Shown here piece after piece: positions 41,508 through 50,296 of a stretch of 64,000 nucleotides of DNA. The position numbers and the translations under genes were made by a program. How positions within the stretch are numbered: the stretch's first letter is position 1; every line of letters starts with the position of its first letter. Below the pieces are notes generated by a model, which was not told the DNA's origin, searched no databases, and saw only the letters and a program-made list of their open reading frames with translations. This stretch comes from Novosphingobium sp. (GTDB lineage: Bacteria > Pseudomonadota > Alphaproteobacteria > Sphingomonadales > Sphingomonadaceae), in the NCBI GenBank assembly GCA_017745295.1, contig JAGHZR010000009.1:1-64000 (forward strand), read 5' to 3'.

Positions 41508-42632
41508 ATGACCGAAGACACCCAAACCTTCACACCTACCCGCGATGCATCCGTTCACGAGGCAGCGCCTTCCAGCGATTCGGAGCGCGCTGCAGCGCCC
41601 TGGCCGCGCAATGCCTGGTACGTTGCCTGCACGCCCGACGAGATCGACGGCAAGCCGCTCGGCCGCAAGATCTGCGGCGAGCAGATGGTCTTGTTCCGCG
41701 GGCAGGACGGTCGCCCGGCGGCCATGGACGATTTCTGCCCCCATCGCGGCGCGCCGCTTTCGCTGGGCTTCATGCGCGAAGGCAATCTGGTCTGCGGCTA
41801 CCACGGGCTGGCTATGGGCTGCTCGGGCCGCGCGGTGGACATGCCCGGCCAGCGCGTGAAGGGTTTCCCGCCGGTGCGGACTTACGCGGCGGTGGAGCGT
41901 TACGGCTTCATCTGGGTCTGGCCGGGCGATCAGGAGGCCGCCGATCCGGCGCTCATGCACCATCTGCCCTGGGCCGAAAGCGCGGAATGGGCTTATGGCG
42001 GCGGACGCTACCATATCGCCTGCGACTACCGGCTGATGGTCGACAATCTCATGGACCTCACGCACGAGACTTATGTCCATGCCAGCAGCATCGGCCAGAA
42101 GGAAATCGACGAGGCCCCGGTGAAGACCCGCGCCGAGGCCGATGAAGTCGTGACCAGCCGGTTCATGGACGGCGTGCAGGCCCCGCCGTTCTGGCGCATG
42201 GCGCTGCGCGGGGCCGGGCTGCCTGAAGATGCCGTGGTGGACCGCTGGCAGATCTGCCGCTTCTCGCTGCCCAGCCATGTCATGATCGAAGTCGGCGTCG
42301 CGCTGGCCGGGCAGGGTGGCTACGAGGCGGACGACGCGGCGAAGGCCTCCAGCATCGTCGTCGATTTCATCACGCCGGAAACGGAGACCTCGCACCATTA
42401 CTTCTGGGGCATGGCGCGCAAGTTCGCGGTGGACGATGCCGCGCTGACCGACACCATTCGCGAAGGGCAGGGCAAGATCTTCTCGGAAGACCTGGAAATG
42501 CTGGAGCGTCAGCAGGCCAATCTGCTGCGTTATCCCGATCGCAAGTTGCTGAAGCTCAATATCGATGCCGGTGGCGCCCGGTCGCGGCTGATGATCGATC
42601 GCGCCATCGCGGCGGAAACGATGCCTGAATAG
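41508..42632 (+). CDS. vanA: Vanillate O-demethylase oxygenase subunit (Rieske)
   Basis: Rieske non-heme iron oxygenase that removes the O-methyl group of vanillate to give protocatechuate. 374 residues. Seen: Rieske cluster ligands Cys 77, His 79, Cys 96, His 99 (CPHRGAPLSLG and CGYHG), and the catalytic iron region DNLMDLTHETYVHAS with two His and an Asp expected. The ATG at 41508 has GGAGAGG upstream. Two VanR operators precede it, and the GntR-type regulator gene follows it by 41 bases. The reductase subunit VanB is not beside it and not seen in the window, so electrons must come from a reductase encoded elsewhere. Vanillate itself as substrate is inferred from operators and similarity. 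Confidence 0.9.
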   Translation: MTEDTQTFTPTRDASVHEAAPSSDSERAAAPWPRNAWYVACTPDEIDGKPLGRKICGEQMVLFRGQDGRPAAMDDFCPHRGAPLSLGFMREGNLVCGYHGLAMGCSGRAVDMPGQRVKGFPPVRTYAAVERYGFIWVWPGDQEAADPALMHHLPWAESAEWAYGGGRYHIACDYRLMVDNLMDLTHETYVHASSIGQKEIDEAPVKTRAEADEVVTSRFMDGVQAPPFWRMALRGAGLPEDAVVDRWQICRFSLPSHVMIEVGVALAGQGGYEADDAAKASSIVVDFITPETETSHHYFWGMARKFAVDDAALTDTIREGQGKIFSEDLEMLERQQANLLRYPDRKLLKLNIDAGGARSRLMIDRAIAAETMPE

Positions 42633-42673
42633 GCTTCTTCCTCGGTCGGAAAAACGCGGCTAGGCTCCCGGCG

Positions 42674-43402
42674 ATGAATAAAGGAATGAAGCCGGGCCAG
42701 CATGTGATCGTCTCGCTGCGGCGCATGATCGCTTCGGGCGAACTGCAGGATGGCGAGCGTATCGCCGAGATTCCGACCGCCGAGGCCCTCGGCGTCTCCC
42801 GCATGCCGGTGCGGACGGCGCTGCGGGCGCTCGAACAGGAAGGCCTGGTCGCGAAGCTGGGCAGTCGCGGCTATGCGGTGCGCGGGCCTTCCGCCGTGGA
42901 GGTCGAGGCTGCCGTCGAGGTGCGCGGCGTGCTGGAAGGTCTGGCGGCGCGGCGGCTCGCGCTACGGGGACTATCCCAGCGCGAGGAGCGGGCCTTCGAG
43001 CAGTGCCTGGCGAGCGGTGATGCGCTCTTTGCCAAGGGCTATCTGTCGGACGAGGATCTCGAAGGCTTCCACGCCTATAACCTTGCGTTTCACGAGCAAT
43101 TGGTGCGGGCCAGCGGCAACGGCGCGATCGAGGTCGCGCTGGCCCGCAACAACCTTCTGCCTTTCGCTTCGGCGGCGGCGCTCGCGCTGGACTGGGAGGA
43201 CGACCGCGAGGCCGAATTCGAGCACTTGCGCAAGGCCCATGTCCAGCACCGGGCGGTCCTTGCCGCGATCCTTGCCGGAGATGCCGATCTGGCCGAAACC
43301 ATCATGCGCTCCCACGCCCATGCCGCAACCGGAAGCGCACGGGTGTTCGAGGGATTGGGGCTGGGGACCGCGACTATTGCACCTGCGAAAGAATCCCGCT
43401 GA
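42674..43402 (+). CDS. vanR: GntR/FCD-family repressor, probable VanR
   Basis: 242 residues. N-terminal GntR winged helix (VSLRRMIASGELQDGERIAEIP and GVSRMPVRTALRALEQEGLV), then an all-helical FCD effector domain (AAVEVRGVLEGLAARRLA, FHEQLVRASGN, and HRAVLAAILAGDADLAETIM with the metal-binding type His). Follows vanA by 41 bases on the same strand, so it is autoregulated through the operators before vanA. The operators match those of Caulobacter VanR, which supports the name. The effector is expected to be vanillate. Confidence 0.88.
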   Translation: MNKGMKPGQHVIVSLRRMIASGELQDGERIAEIPTAEALGVSRMPVRTALRALEQEGLVAKLGSRGYAVRGPSAVEVEAAVEVRGVLEGLAARRLALRGLSQREERAFEQCLASGDALFAKGYLSDEDLEGFHAYNLAFHEQLVRASGNGAIEVALARNNLLPFASAAALALDWEDDREAEFEHLRKAHVQHRAVLAAILAGDADLAETIMRSHAHAATGSARVFEGLGLGTATIAPAKESR

Positions 43403-43545
43403 GGAGCTGTCTCCGGAAGCGGCCTCATTGCGTTGCAATGCCCCGAAAATAGCGGGTTGTTGCGCGCGTTTTCCGGCTCTCGACAGCGCCTTCGCAACTG
43501 CATAAACGGCGGGCGAATCACCCCTCCCGACGAGGATCTTTCGCC

Positions 43546-44217
43546 ATGACCGCCATTCGCCACGGCCGCATCGAGGACATTTACGCGCTTGCGGTGGGCA
43601 GCCTGCTGATCGGGCTGGGCCTGACGATCCTCCATTCGGCGGGATTGGTAACGGGCGGGATGGCCGGTCTCGCGCTGCTGGTCGGCCATTTCGCGCCGCT
43701 GCCGCCGGGCCTGCTGTTCGCCGCGCTCAACCTGCCGTTCCTGTTCCTGGCGCTGCGGGCGATGGGCTCGCTGTTCACCTTGCGTACGGTCGTGGCGAGC
43801 GGCGGCATCGCGCTGGCCTCGGTGCTCTCCGAGCATGCCCTGACGATCGAGGTCAAGGATCCCTTCGCTGCCGCCGTCGGTGCGGGAACGCTCCTCGGTA
43901 TGGGAACGCTGGCGGTGGTGCGCCATGGGGCGGGCGTGGGCGGTGTCGGGATCGTCACCGTCTGGCTCCAGCAGAGGCGCGGCTGGAACATCGGCCGCTC
44001 GCAGATCCTGATCGACTTCGCGATCCTCGCGGCGTCCTCGATCTTCCTGCCGCTCGACAAGCTGGCGTGGTCGGCGACGAGCGCGATCGGCATGGGCGTG
44101 GTGACGGCGCTCTGGCTGCGACCCGGTCGCTATGCCGGTTTCTCGCCGCTGCGCAAGGTGCGCCCGGTAGAGGCGGTCGCCGCCGGGAATTGCGCCGTTC
44201 GTCTAAAAAATTCATAA
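43546..44217 (+). CDS. YitT-family membrane protein
   Basis: 223 residues with about six membrane segments over the first 190 residues. Seen: YALAVGSLLIGLGLTILHSAGLVTGG at the start and GHGAGVGG-like loop (RHGAGVGGVGIVTVWLQQRRGWNIG, given in parts) in the second half, typical of the YitT/YczE-type family of unknown function. It lacks the C-terminal soluble domain of larger YitT members. The ATG at 43546 has a poor ribosome-binding site. It lies between vanR and kup, on the same strand with 143 and 51 bases of spacing. Confidence 0.85.
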   Translation: MTAIRHGRIEDIYALAVGSLLIGLGLTILHSAGLVTGGMAGLALLVGHFAPLPPGLLFAALNLPFLFLALRAMGSLFTLRTVVASGGIALASVLSEHALTIEVKDPFAAAVGAGTLLGMGTLAVVRHGAGVGGVGIVTVWLQQRRGWNIGRSQILIDFAILAASSIFLPLDKLAWSATSAIGMGVVTALWLRPGRYAGFSPLRKVRPVEAVAAGNCAVRLKNS

Positions 44218-44268
44218 GCAGCGCGGCGCCTTCGCGCGCGTGACTTACGTGAGAACAGGCGCCCGTTC

Positions 44269-46152
44269 ATGAGCGAGACTTCCGGGCATCACGCCCCCAA
44301 TGAAAGCCTCACGGCGCTGTCGATCGGCGCCATCGGCGTCGTGTTCGGCGATATCGGCACGTCGCCGCTTTATGCCCTGAAGGAAAGCTTCATCGGCCAT
44401 CACCCGCTGGTGGTGGACCGGTTGCACATGTTCGGCGTGATCTCGCTGATGTTCTGGACGATGATGCTGATCGTCACGATCAAGTACGTCTTCATCATCC
44501 TGCGCGCCGACAACAACGGCGAGGGCGGCAGCCTGGCCCTGCTGGCGCTGATCGGCCGCACCATCGGCAAGAACCGCTGGACGCCGCTGATCGCCATGCT
44601 GGGCGTGACGGCGACCGCGCTGTTCTACGGCGATGCCATCATCACTCCGGCGGTCTCGGTGCTTTCGGCGGTGGAGGGGCTGACGGTGGTGAACCCCGGC
44701 TTCGCCCGTTTCGTGCTGCCGATCGCGGTGGTGATCCTGATCGCGCTGTTCTCGGTCCAGTCGCACGGCACGGCGATCATGGGGAAGTTCTTCGGCCCCG
44801 TCATGATCGTCTATTTTCTGGTTCTGGCGATGCTGGGCATATCGTCGATCCTGCGCGCGCCCGAAGTGATCTCGGCGCTCAGTCCCCATCACGCGGTCGA
44901 GTTCTTCATGGTGAACCCCAAGCTGGCCTTTCTGGCGCTGGGTTCCGTGGTTCTGGCGGTGACCGGGGCCGAGGCGCTCTATGCCGACATGGGCCACTTC
45001 GGCCGCAGGGCGATCTCGATCTCGTGGCTCTATGTCGCCTTTCCCTGCCTGCTGCTCAACTACCTCGGGCAGGCCTCGCTGGTTCTGCGCAATCCCGAGG
45101 CGATCAGTAATCCCTTCTTCTTCATGGCGCCGGACTGGGCGCGCCTGCCGCTGGTGGCGCTGGCGACGATGGCCACCGTCATCGCCAGCCAGGCAGTGAT
45201 CTCGGGCGCCTTCTCGGTCTCGCAGCAGGCGGTGCAGCTCGGTTTCCTGCCGCGCATCAAGATCCTGCACACGAGCGCCAAGGCGGCGGGGCAGATTTAC
45301 GTGCCGCTGGTCAACTGGGGGCTGCTGGTCATGGTGATCCTGCTGGTCTTCGGCTTCCGCAGCTCGGGCAACCTGGCGGCGGCCTACGGCATTGCAGTGA
45401 CCGGCACGATGGTCATCACCGCCTGCCTGCTCGGCGTGCTGACCTTCACTGTCTGGAAATGGCATCCGGCGCTCGCGGGCGCGGTGACGCTGGGCCTGCT
45501 GGTCATCGACGGCCTGTACTTCGCCTCGAACGTCACCAAGATCCCTGACGGCGGCTGGTTCCCGCTGCTGGTGGCGGCCGTGGTCTTTACCCTGCTCACC
45601 ACCTGGGCCACCGGCAGGCAGCTGGTGCGCACGCGCCTGAAGGAGGATTCGATCCCCTTCGGCGTGTTCCTCAAGTCCGTGGGCGAGCGGGTGCGGCGGG
45701 TGCCGGGAACGGCGGTGTTCCTGGCCTCGACCAACGAGGGCGTGCCGCCGGGGCTGCTGCACAATCTCAAGCACAACCACATCCTGCACGACCGCGTGGT
45801 GATCCTGACAGTCTCCAACCGGGGCGTGCCCCATGTCGCACCCGAGGACCGCTGCGAGGTCGAGGACATGGGGCAGGGTTTCTACCGCATGGTCCTGCAT
45901 TACGGCTTCATGGACGAGGCGGACATTCCCGCCGCGCTCGCGGTGGAGGACCGCGCGGGCGGGCCGTTCAAGGCGATGGAAACCAGCTACTTCCTCTCGC
46001 GCCAGACGCTGATCCCTTCCGCGCGGCCCGGAATGGCGCTCTGGCGGGAGAAGCTCTTCGCGCTGCTGGTCCGCAACGCCCAGAGCGCGATGGAATTCTT
46101 CAAGTTGCCCACCAACCGCGTGATCGAACTGGGCAGCCAGCTGGAGATCTGA
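44269..46152 (+). CDS. kup: Potassium uptake permease Kup
   Basis: KUP/HAK/KT-family K+:H+ symporter in the inner membrane. 627 residues, normal. Seen: the N-terminal signature GAIGVVFGDIGTSPLYALKE, twelve membrane segments up to about 450 (GDAIITPAVSVLSAVEGL near 120) and the cytoplasmic C-terminal domain (NRGVPHVAPEDRCEV region). The conserved Gly-Asp and the Asp/Glu of the permeation path are present by pattern. The ATG at 44269 follows the YitT stop by 51 bases. A bidirectional terminator follows it. Confidence 0.95.
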   Translation: MSETSGHHAPNESLTALSIGAIGVVFGDIGTSPLYALKESFIGHHPLVVDRLHMFGVISLMFWTMMLIVTIKYVFIILRADNNGEGGSLALLALIGRTIGKNRWTPLIAMLGVTATALFYGDAIITPAVSVLSAVEGLTVVNPGFARFVLPIAVVILIALFSVQSHGTAIMGKFFGPVMIVYFLVLAMLGISSILRAPEVISALSPHHAVEFFMVNPKLAFLALGSVVLAVTGAEALYADMGHFGRRAISISWLYVAFPCLLLNYLGQASLVLRNPEAISNPFFFMAPDWARLPLVALATMATVIASQAVISGAFSVSQQAVQLGFLPRIKILHTSAKAAGQIYVPLVNWGLLVMVILLVFGFRSSGNLAAAYGIAVTGTMVITACLLGVLTFTVWKWHPALAGAVTLGLLVIDGLYFASNVTKIPDGGWFPLLVAAVVFTLLTTWATGRQLVRTRLKEDSIPFGVFLKSVGERVRRVPGTAVFLASTNEGVPPGLLHNLKHNHILHDRVVILTVSNRGVPHVAPEDRCEVEDMGQGFYRMVLHYGFMDEADIPAALAVEDRAGGPFKAMETSYFLSRQTLIPSARPGMALWREKLFALLVRNAQSAMEFFKLPTNRVIELGSQLEI

Positions 46153-46154
46153 AA

Positions 46155-46183
46155 AAGGCGCTCCCGGCCGCCGGGAGCGCCTT
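46155..46183. terminator. Bidirectional terminator between kup and the receptor gene
   Basis: AAGGCGCTCCCGG and CCGGGAGCGCCTT form a perfect 13-pair stem with a three-base loop. The minus strand continues with TTTTTC, and the plus strand with ATCTC. It should end both kup and the convergent receptor transcript. Confidence 0.9.
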
Positions 46184-46194
46184 ATCTCAAGTCA

Positions 46195-48189
46195 TCAGAA
46201 GCGGGCAGTCACGCCCATCCAGACGCGGGCCGGGTCGATCATGTAGCCGGCCTCGTCGTAGTTCAGGCGCTTGTCGAACAGGTTCTGCACGCCGGCATGG
46301 AAGGTGAAGCCGTGCGAGACCTTGTACGATCCGCCGAGGTCGACGGTGGTGTAGGATTCGACGACGAGGTTGTTGCCGCTGATCTGCGCCTCGGTCACCG
46401 CTTCCTCGCCGCGATAGACGGCGCGGGCATATAGGCTTAGGCGATCGTCGGGGCGCCAGTTCAGCGAGGCGCTGGCCTGCTGCTTGGGCGTGTCGTTGAG
46501 CGCCATGCCCGCGCTGGCACCAGTGAGCTGCTTGGAATCGGTCAGCGTGCCGGTGGCGTTGAGGCGCAGCGTCTGGGTGAGATCGAGGGAGACGGTCGCC
46601 TCGATGCCGCGCACCTTCGCCTTGTCGACGTTCACGTAAGTCGTTGGCGGACGGCCGATCGAGCTGAGCGGCTCGTTGATGCACCAGGCTCCGGCCTGCT
46701 CGCAGGTAAGCCGCGTGATCTTGTCGTTGAAGCGGGTGTCGTAGGCGGTCAGGCTGGCCTCGAAGCCCTTGCCTTCGTACATCGCCACGGCCTCGATCGT
46801 GCGCGAGGTTTCCGCTTCGAGGTCGGGGTTGCCGTAGATCGTGCCGCCACGGCTGGCCTGGCCCCAGTCGGGCAGGGTCTGGCGCAGGTTCGGCGCGCGG
46901 AAGCCCTGCGAATAGCCGCCCTTGAGAGTGAAGCGCTCGGTGGTGTTCCACACGAGATAGACGCGCGGGGTCCAGTGGTTGCCGTACTGTTCGTCGTTGT
47001 CCATGCGGATGCCGCCGGTGAGGCGCAGGTTGTCGAGGATCGACAGTTCGTTCTCGGCGAACAGCGCCCAGTTGGTGCGGCTGGCGCCGGCACGGGTCGA
47101 GCCCGGCAGCAGATTGCCGACCGTGTCGGTCAGGTCTTCCTTGCGGAAGAAACCGCCGAGGCTCAGCATGTTGGACGGCAGCTGCACCGACCAGATCGAC
47201 TGCGCGACGGTGTTCTTGATCCGCTTGGTAGTTTCGAGGTTCTTGGCGTCCTCGTACTGGATGTAGCTTTCCGAATTGGCGAAGCCCCAGCGGCCCGAGT
47301 GGCTGAGCGCGGCGACATAGCGCTCCTGGGTCTGGGTATCGAGCGTGCCTTCGGGGACCGTGGCGGTCACTTCCACGGTCTTGCCTGCCGTGGCGGTCAC
47401 TGCCTGGCGGTAGTAGCCGCCTTCGACGAGGAAGTCGTGGTCGGGACCGACGGAGAAGCCGATCTTGCCACCCAGGCTCTCGTCCTTGCGCTGGGGCGTG
47501 CCGCCGACGACGCGGTCCTCGGTGCGGCGGTTGAGCGAGCCCTGGAGCTGAACGCCGATGCCCTTGGTGATGGGGCCGGAGAGGTAGAAGTTGCCGTCCT
47601 GGAAATTGCCGTAGTCGCTGCCGAGCTGCATCGTGCCGTTCACGCGCACGCTGCCGCGCCATTCGCTGGCGATGCGGCGGGTGATGACGTTGACGACGCC
47701 GCCCATCGCATCCGACCCGTAGAGCGAGGACATCGGCCCGCGCACCACTTCGATGCGCTCGATCGATTCCAGCGGGGGCAGCATGCCGCCCTCGGAATTG
47801 TTGCCGCCGTTGGTGCGGGTCTCGCGGCTGCTCAGCCGCTTCCCGTCGACCAGGATCAGCGTGTACTGCGGCGACATGCCGCGGATCGAGATGTCGCGGC
47901 TGTTGCCTTCGCCGGGGGTGACGGTGACGCCGGGAATTTCCATCAGCGCATCGGTCACTTCGCGGTAGGGCAGGCGTTCCAGCTCCTCGCGGGTGATGAC
48001 GCTGATCGAGGCGGGCGCGTCCTTCACTTCCTGTTCGCGGCTGGTGGCGGTCACGACGATGGTGGTAGCGCCGGTGGTGCTTTCAGCCTCGTCGGCAAGG
48101 GCAGGCCGGGCAACCAGCGCGGCGCCGAGCGTGGCGGCGGCAAGGCTCAGGGTGGCCGCGCTCGCGCGCAGCCGGAACTTGTGGATCAC
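46195..48189 (-). CDS. TonB-dependent receptor, catecholate-siderophore type
   Basis: 664 residues from a GTG at 48189, with GGGGGG six bases upstream. Signal peptide ends near ALADEAES. TonB box around TTIVVTATSRE, plug domain near 35-150 (APASISVITREELERLPYREVTDALMEIPGVTV, in parts) with GPMSSLYGSDAMGGVVNV, then a 22-strand-type barrel ending WMGVTARF. Layout and plug sequence resemble FepA/BfrD-type receptors for catecholate siderophores; the ligand is inferred. A Fur-type box lies 36-50 bases before the start. It is convergent with kup and downstream, on the same strand, of a LysR gene. Confidence 0.92.
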   Translation of the reverse strand: MIHKFRLRASAATLSLAAATLGAALVARPALADEAESTTGATTIVVTATSREQEVKDAPASISVITREELERLPYREVTDALMEIPGVTVTPGEGNSRDISIRGMSPQYTLILVDGKRLSSRETRTNGGNNSEGGMLPPLESIERIEVVRGPMSSLYGSDAMGGVVNVITRRIASEWRGSVRVNGTMQLGSDYGNFQDGNFYLSGPITKGIGVQLQGSLNRRTEDRVVGGTPQRKDESLGGKIGFSVGPDHDFLVEGGYYRQAVTATAGKTVEVTATVPEGTLDTQTQERYVAALSHSGRWGFANSESYIQYEDAKNLETTKRIKNTVAQSIWSVQLPSNMLSLGGFFRKEDLTDTVGNLLPGSTRAGASRTNWALFAENELSILDNLRLTGGIRMDNDEQYGNHWTPRVYLVWNTTERFTLKGGYSQGFRAPNLRQTLPDWGQASRGGTIYGNPDLEAETSRTIEAVAMYEGKGFEASLTAYDTRFNDKITRLTCEQAGAWCINEPLSSIGRPPTTYVNVDKAKVRGIEATVSLDLTQTLRLNATGTLTDSKQLTGASAGMALNDTPKQQASASLNWRPDDRLSLYARAVYRGEEAVTEAQISGNNLVVESYTTVDLGGSYKVSHGFTFHAGVQNLFDKRLNYDEAGYMIDPARVWMGVTARF

Positions 48190-48224
48190 GATTACCCCCC
48201 TTTGGGACACTAATGTAGAGCTAA

Positions 48225-48239
48225 TGCGAATGCTTTGCA
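48225..48239 (-). promoter_or_regulatory. Fur-type box of the siderophore receptor gene
   Basis: TGCGAATGCTTTGCA, a 7-1-7 arrangement whose arms agree at five of seven positions. It is 36-50 bases before the receptor's GTG. The same layout recurs at 49441 and 30319. Confidence 0.65.
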
Positions 48240-48294
48240 GTAGCGCCATTGGCGTGGGGGTGTTCGCAGGCCAACAATCAAGATCGGATATCGA

Positions 48295-49218
48295 CTATTC
48301 AGGAAGCGCGCGCGGCGCCTGTCGCCTGCAGATTTGCGCCAGGCGTTCGCGGAGCCATTGCGAAGCGGGATCCCGATGGCTGCGCTCGTGCCAGAGCAGC
48401 CAGTATTGCAGAAGGCCCAGTTCCGAAGGTGCCGGGCGCGTGGCCAGTCCATGGCGCGGATCGAAATGCATGGCGGCGCGGGAGGGCAGGACCATTACCA
48501 GATCGCCTGCGGACAGCATCGCGGGGGCCAGACCGAAATAGGGCAGACTGGCGACGACCTTGCGCGCGGCGGCGGCGCTGCCCAGCGTCATTGCCACCCG
48601 GTCCAGCTCCGCTTCGCTCACCGTGAGGCCGAGATGCGGATAGGCCAGGAACGCCTCGACCGAAACGGATTCCTCGTTTCGGGCAAGCGGATGGTCGGCG
48701 CGGGTGACGCAGAGGAACTCGTCCTCGAACAGCAGGGCGCGGTGAAGCTGCGAGGGGTCATGGTCGAGACCCGAGATGGCAAGGTCGATATCGCCTTCGG
48801 CCAGCGCGCGGTGGGTGGCGTGGCTCAGCGGCACGATGTCGATGGCGATCGCCGGGGCTTCCTCGCGCAATGCTGCCATCGCCGGAAGCAGCACGGACAT
48901 GACGCCGAAATCGGTTGAGGCCACGCGGAAGCGGCGTTCGACGCGGGTGGGATCGAAACGGTCCTCCACCAACAGGGCGGATGTCGTTGCCATCCAGTCA
49001 GCCAGCTTCCCCACCAGTTCGTCGCCCCGGCGGGTGCGGGCCATGCCGCTGCCCGAGCGGACCAGCAGCGGATCCTTGAGTGCGGTGCGCAGCTGCGAGA
49101 GCGAACGGCTGACGCTCGGCTGGCTCACGCCAAGCGCAAGCGCCGTACCGCTGACGCTCTTGGTCTTGAGCAGCAAGGTCAGCGTGAGAAGCAGGTTGGG
49201 CGAGATCGGCAGGACCAT
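48295..49218 (-). CDS. LysR-family transcription regulator (NodD/LeuO-like layout)
   Basis: 307 residues from an ATG at 49218; a TTG 18 bases upstream is the alternative. Winged helix in NLLLTLTLLLKTKSVSGTALAL and SQPSVSRSLSQLRTALKD, then a LysR effector domain. Such regulators often control an adjacent gene; the siderophore receptor is the nearest downstream gene on this strand and tonB the nearest divergent one. Effector unknown. Confidence 0.9.
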   Translation of the reverse strand: MVLPISPNLLLTLTLLLKTKSVSGTALALGVSQPSVSRSLSQLRTALKDPLLVRSGSGMARTRRGDELVGKLADWMATTSALLVEDRFDPTRVERRFRVASTDFGVMSVLLPAMAALREEAPAIAIDIVPLSHATHRALAEGDIDLAISGLDHDPSQLHRALLFEDEFLCVTRADHPLARNEESVSVEAFLAYPHLGLTVSEAELDRVAMTLGSAAAARKVVASLPYFGLAPAMLSAGDLVMVLPSRAAMHFDPRHGLATRPAPSELGLLQYWLLWHERSHRDPASQWLRERLAQICRRQAPRALPE

Positions 49219-49440
49219 AGCGCGCGAGTATTGCAACTTCGTCTCAGTCGCAATGACCCCGAATCGGTATGGAAGCGCTTTGTTGCGGTGCGATCATGAG
49301 GTGAAGGGGTTAGGAAATGGAGCGGAAACAACGCGTTTGCAGACCGTTCTGCGTTTCGGGACGCGGCAATAGGCGCGGATCGGCGGAATTGCGCCGGAGC
49401 GGTGCCGATTCATACTCGACCGACGTACTTGTCTAAGCTA

Positions 49441-49455
49441 TGCGAATGACTCGCA
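49441..49455 (+). promoter_or_regulatory. Fur-type box of the second tonB
   Basis: TGCGAATGACTCGCA within the longer palindrome GCTATGCGAATGACTCGCATTAGC (arms GCTA...TAGC; shown in two parts here: GCTATGCGA and TCGCATTAGC). Arms of the 7-1-7 core agree at six of seven positions. It lies 56-70 bases before the tonB ATG. Confidence 0.75.
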
Positions 49456-49510
49456 TTAGCCGGGCCGACAGGGCGGCCCTGTGGGTTCGTTGGGGTTAGA
49501 TCGCTTGACC

Positions 49511-50290
49511 ATGTACGCCACCATTCATCACCCGGACGCACTGGCGCCGGATAGCCCGGCAAGTACCTCGATCCCGCAGTCGCGGCCCCCTGCGGAAGTC
49601 GTTGCCCTTCATGCGCCCCGCGCCGTCTCGCGCTATGGCGAAAGCCGCAAGCCTAATCTCGCGGCCATGCTGGGGGCCACCGCGATTGTCGGCGGCATGC
49701 TCGCCTCGATGCTGGCGCTCAACATCGTCACCGCGCATCGCGAGGCGCACAAGCGGCTGGTCGTCGCCGACCTCCAGCAACTCAAGCCGCCGCCGCCTCC
49801 CCAGCCGCCCAAGCCGCAGCCGCAGCCGGAAAAGGCGACGGTGCAGCCGGTCTCCCCGGTTGTCGCGCCGCCGCCTCCGATCGTGCTGACGACCGCCCCG
49901 GCCACGATCAGCACTTCACCCGAGCCGCCGGTCGTGCGCGTCGCGGTGCCCGGTCCGCCGGCGCCGCAGACCCAGAGCGTAGCGGTGGCTCCAGCCCCGC
50001 GCATCGAGAATGCCGGGGACCTGTCGTCGAAGATGATCTCGGCCGAGCCGCCGCGCTATCCGGTGGAATCGCGGCGCAAGCACGAGCAGGGCACGGTGGT
50101 GCTGATGGTGATTCTGGGCACCGACGGCACCGTGGCGGATATCTCGGTCTCGACGAGCAGCGGCTTCGACCGGCTCGACAAGGCTGCGCTTTCCTCGGTG
50201 CGGCGCTGGAAATGGTCGCCCACCAAGCGTGACGGCGCGATGGTCATGGTGCGCGGACTGGTGGAGATACCTTTCGTTTTGCGAACCTGA
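49511..50290 (+). CDS. Energy transducer TonB, second copy
   Basis: 259 residues from the ATG at 49511. One membrane segment at about 53-74 (AAMLGATAIVGGMLASMLAL), a spacer very rich in Pro and Ala with Pro-Lys and Pro-Gln repeats, and a C-terminal TonB domain with EPPRYPVESRRKHEQGTVVL and SSGFDRLDKAALSSVRRWKW. It differs from the first TonB in having a longer cytoplasmic N-terminus (about 50 residues) and a different spacer. The Fur-type box upstream and the siderophore receptor nearby suggest an iron role. No exbBD in the window. Confidence 0.92.
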   Translation: MYATIHHPDALAPDSPASTSIPQSRPPAEVVALHAPRAVSRYGESRKPNLAAMLGATAIVGGMLASMLALNIVTAHREAHKRLVVADLQQLKPPPPPQPPKPQPQPEKATVQPVSPVVAPPPPIVLTTAPATISTSPEPPVVRVAVPGPPAPQTQSVAVAPAPRIENAGDLSSKMISAEPPRYPVESRRKHEQGTVVLMVILGTDGTVADISVSTSSGFDRLDKAALSSVRRWKWSPTKRDGAMVMVRGLVEIPFVLRT

Positions 50291-50296
50291 TCGTCG

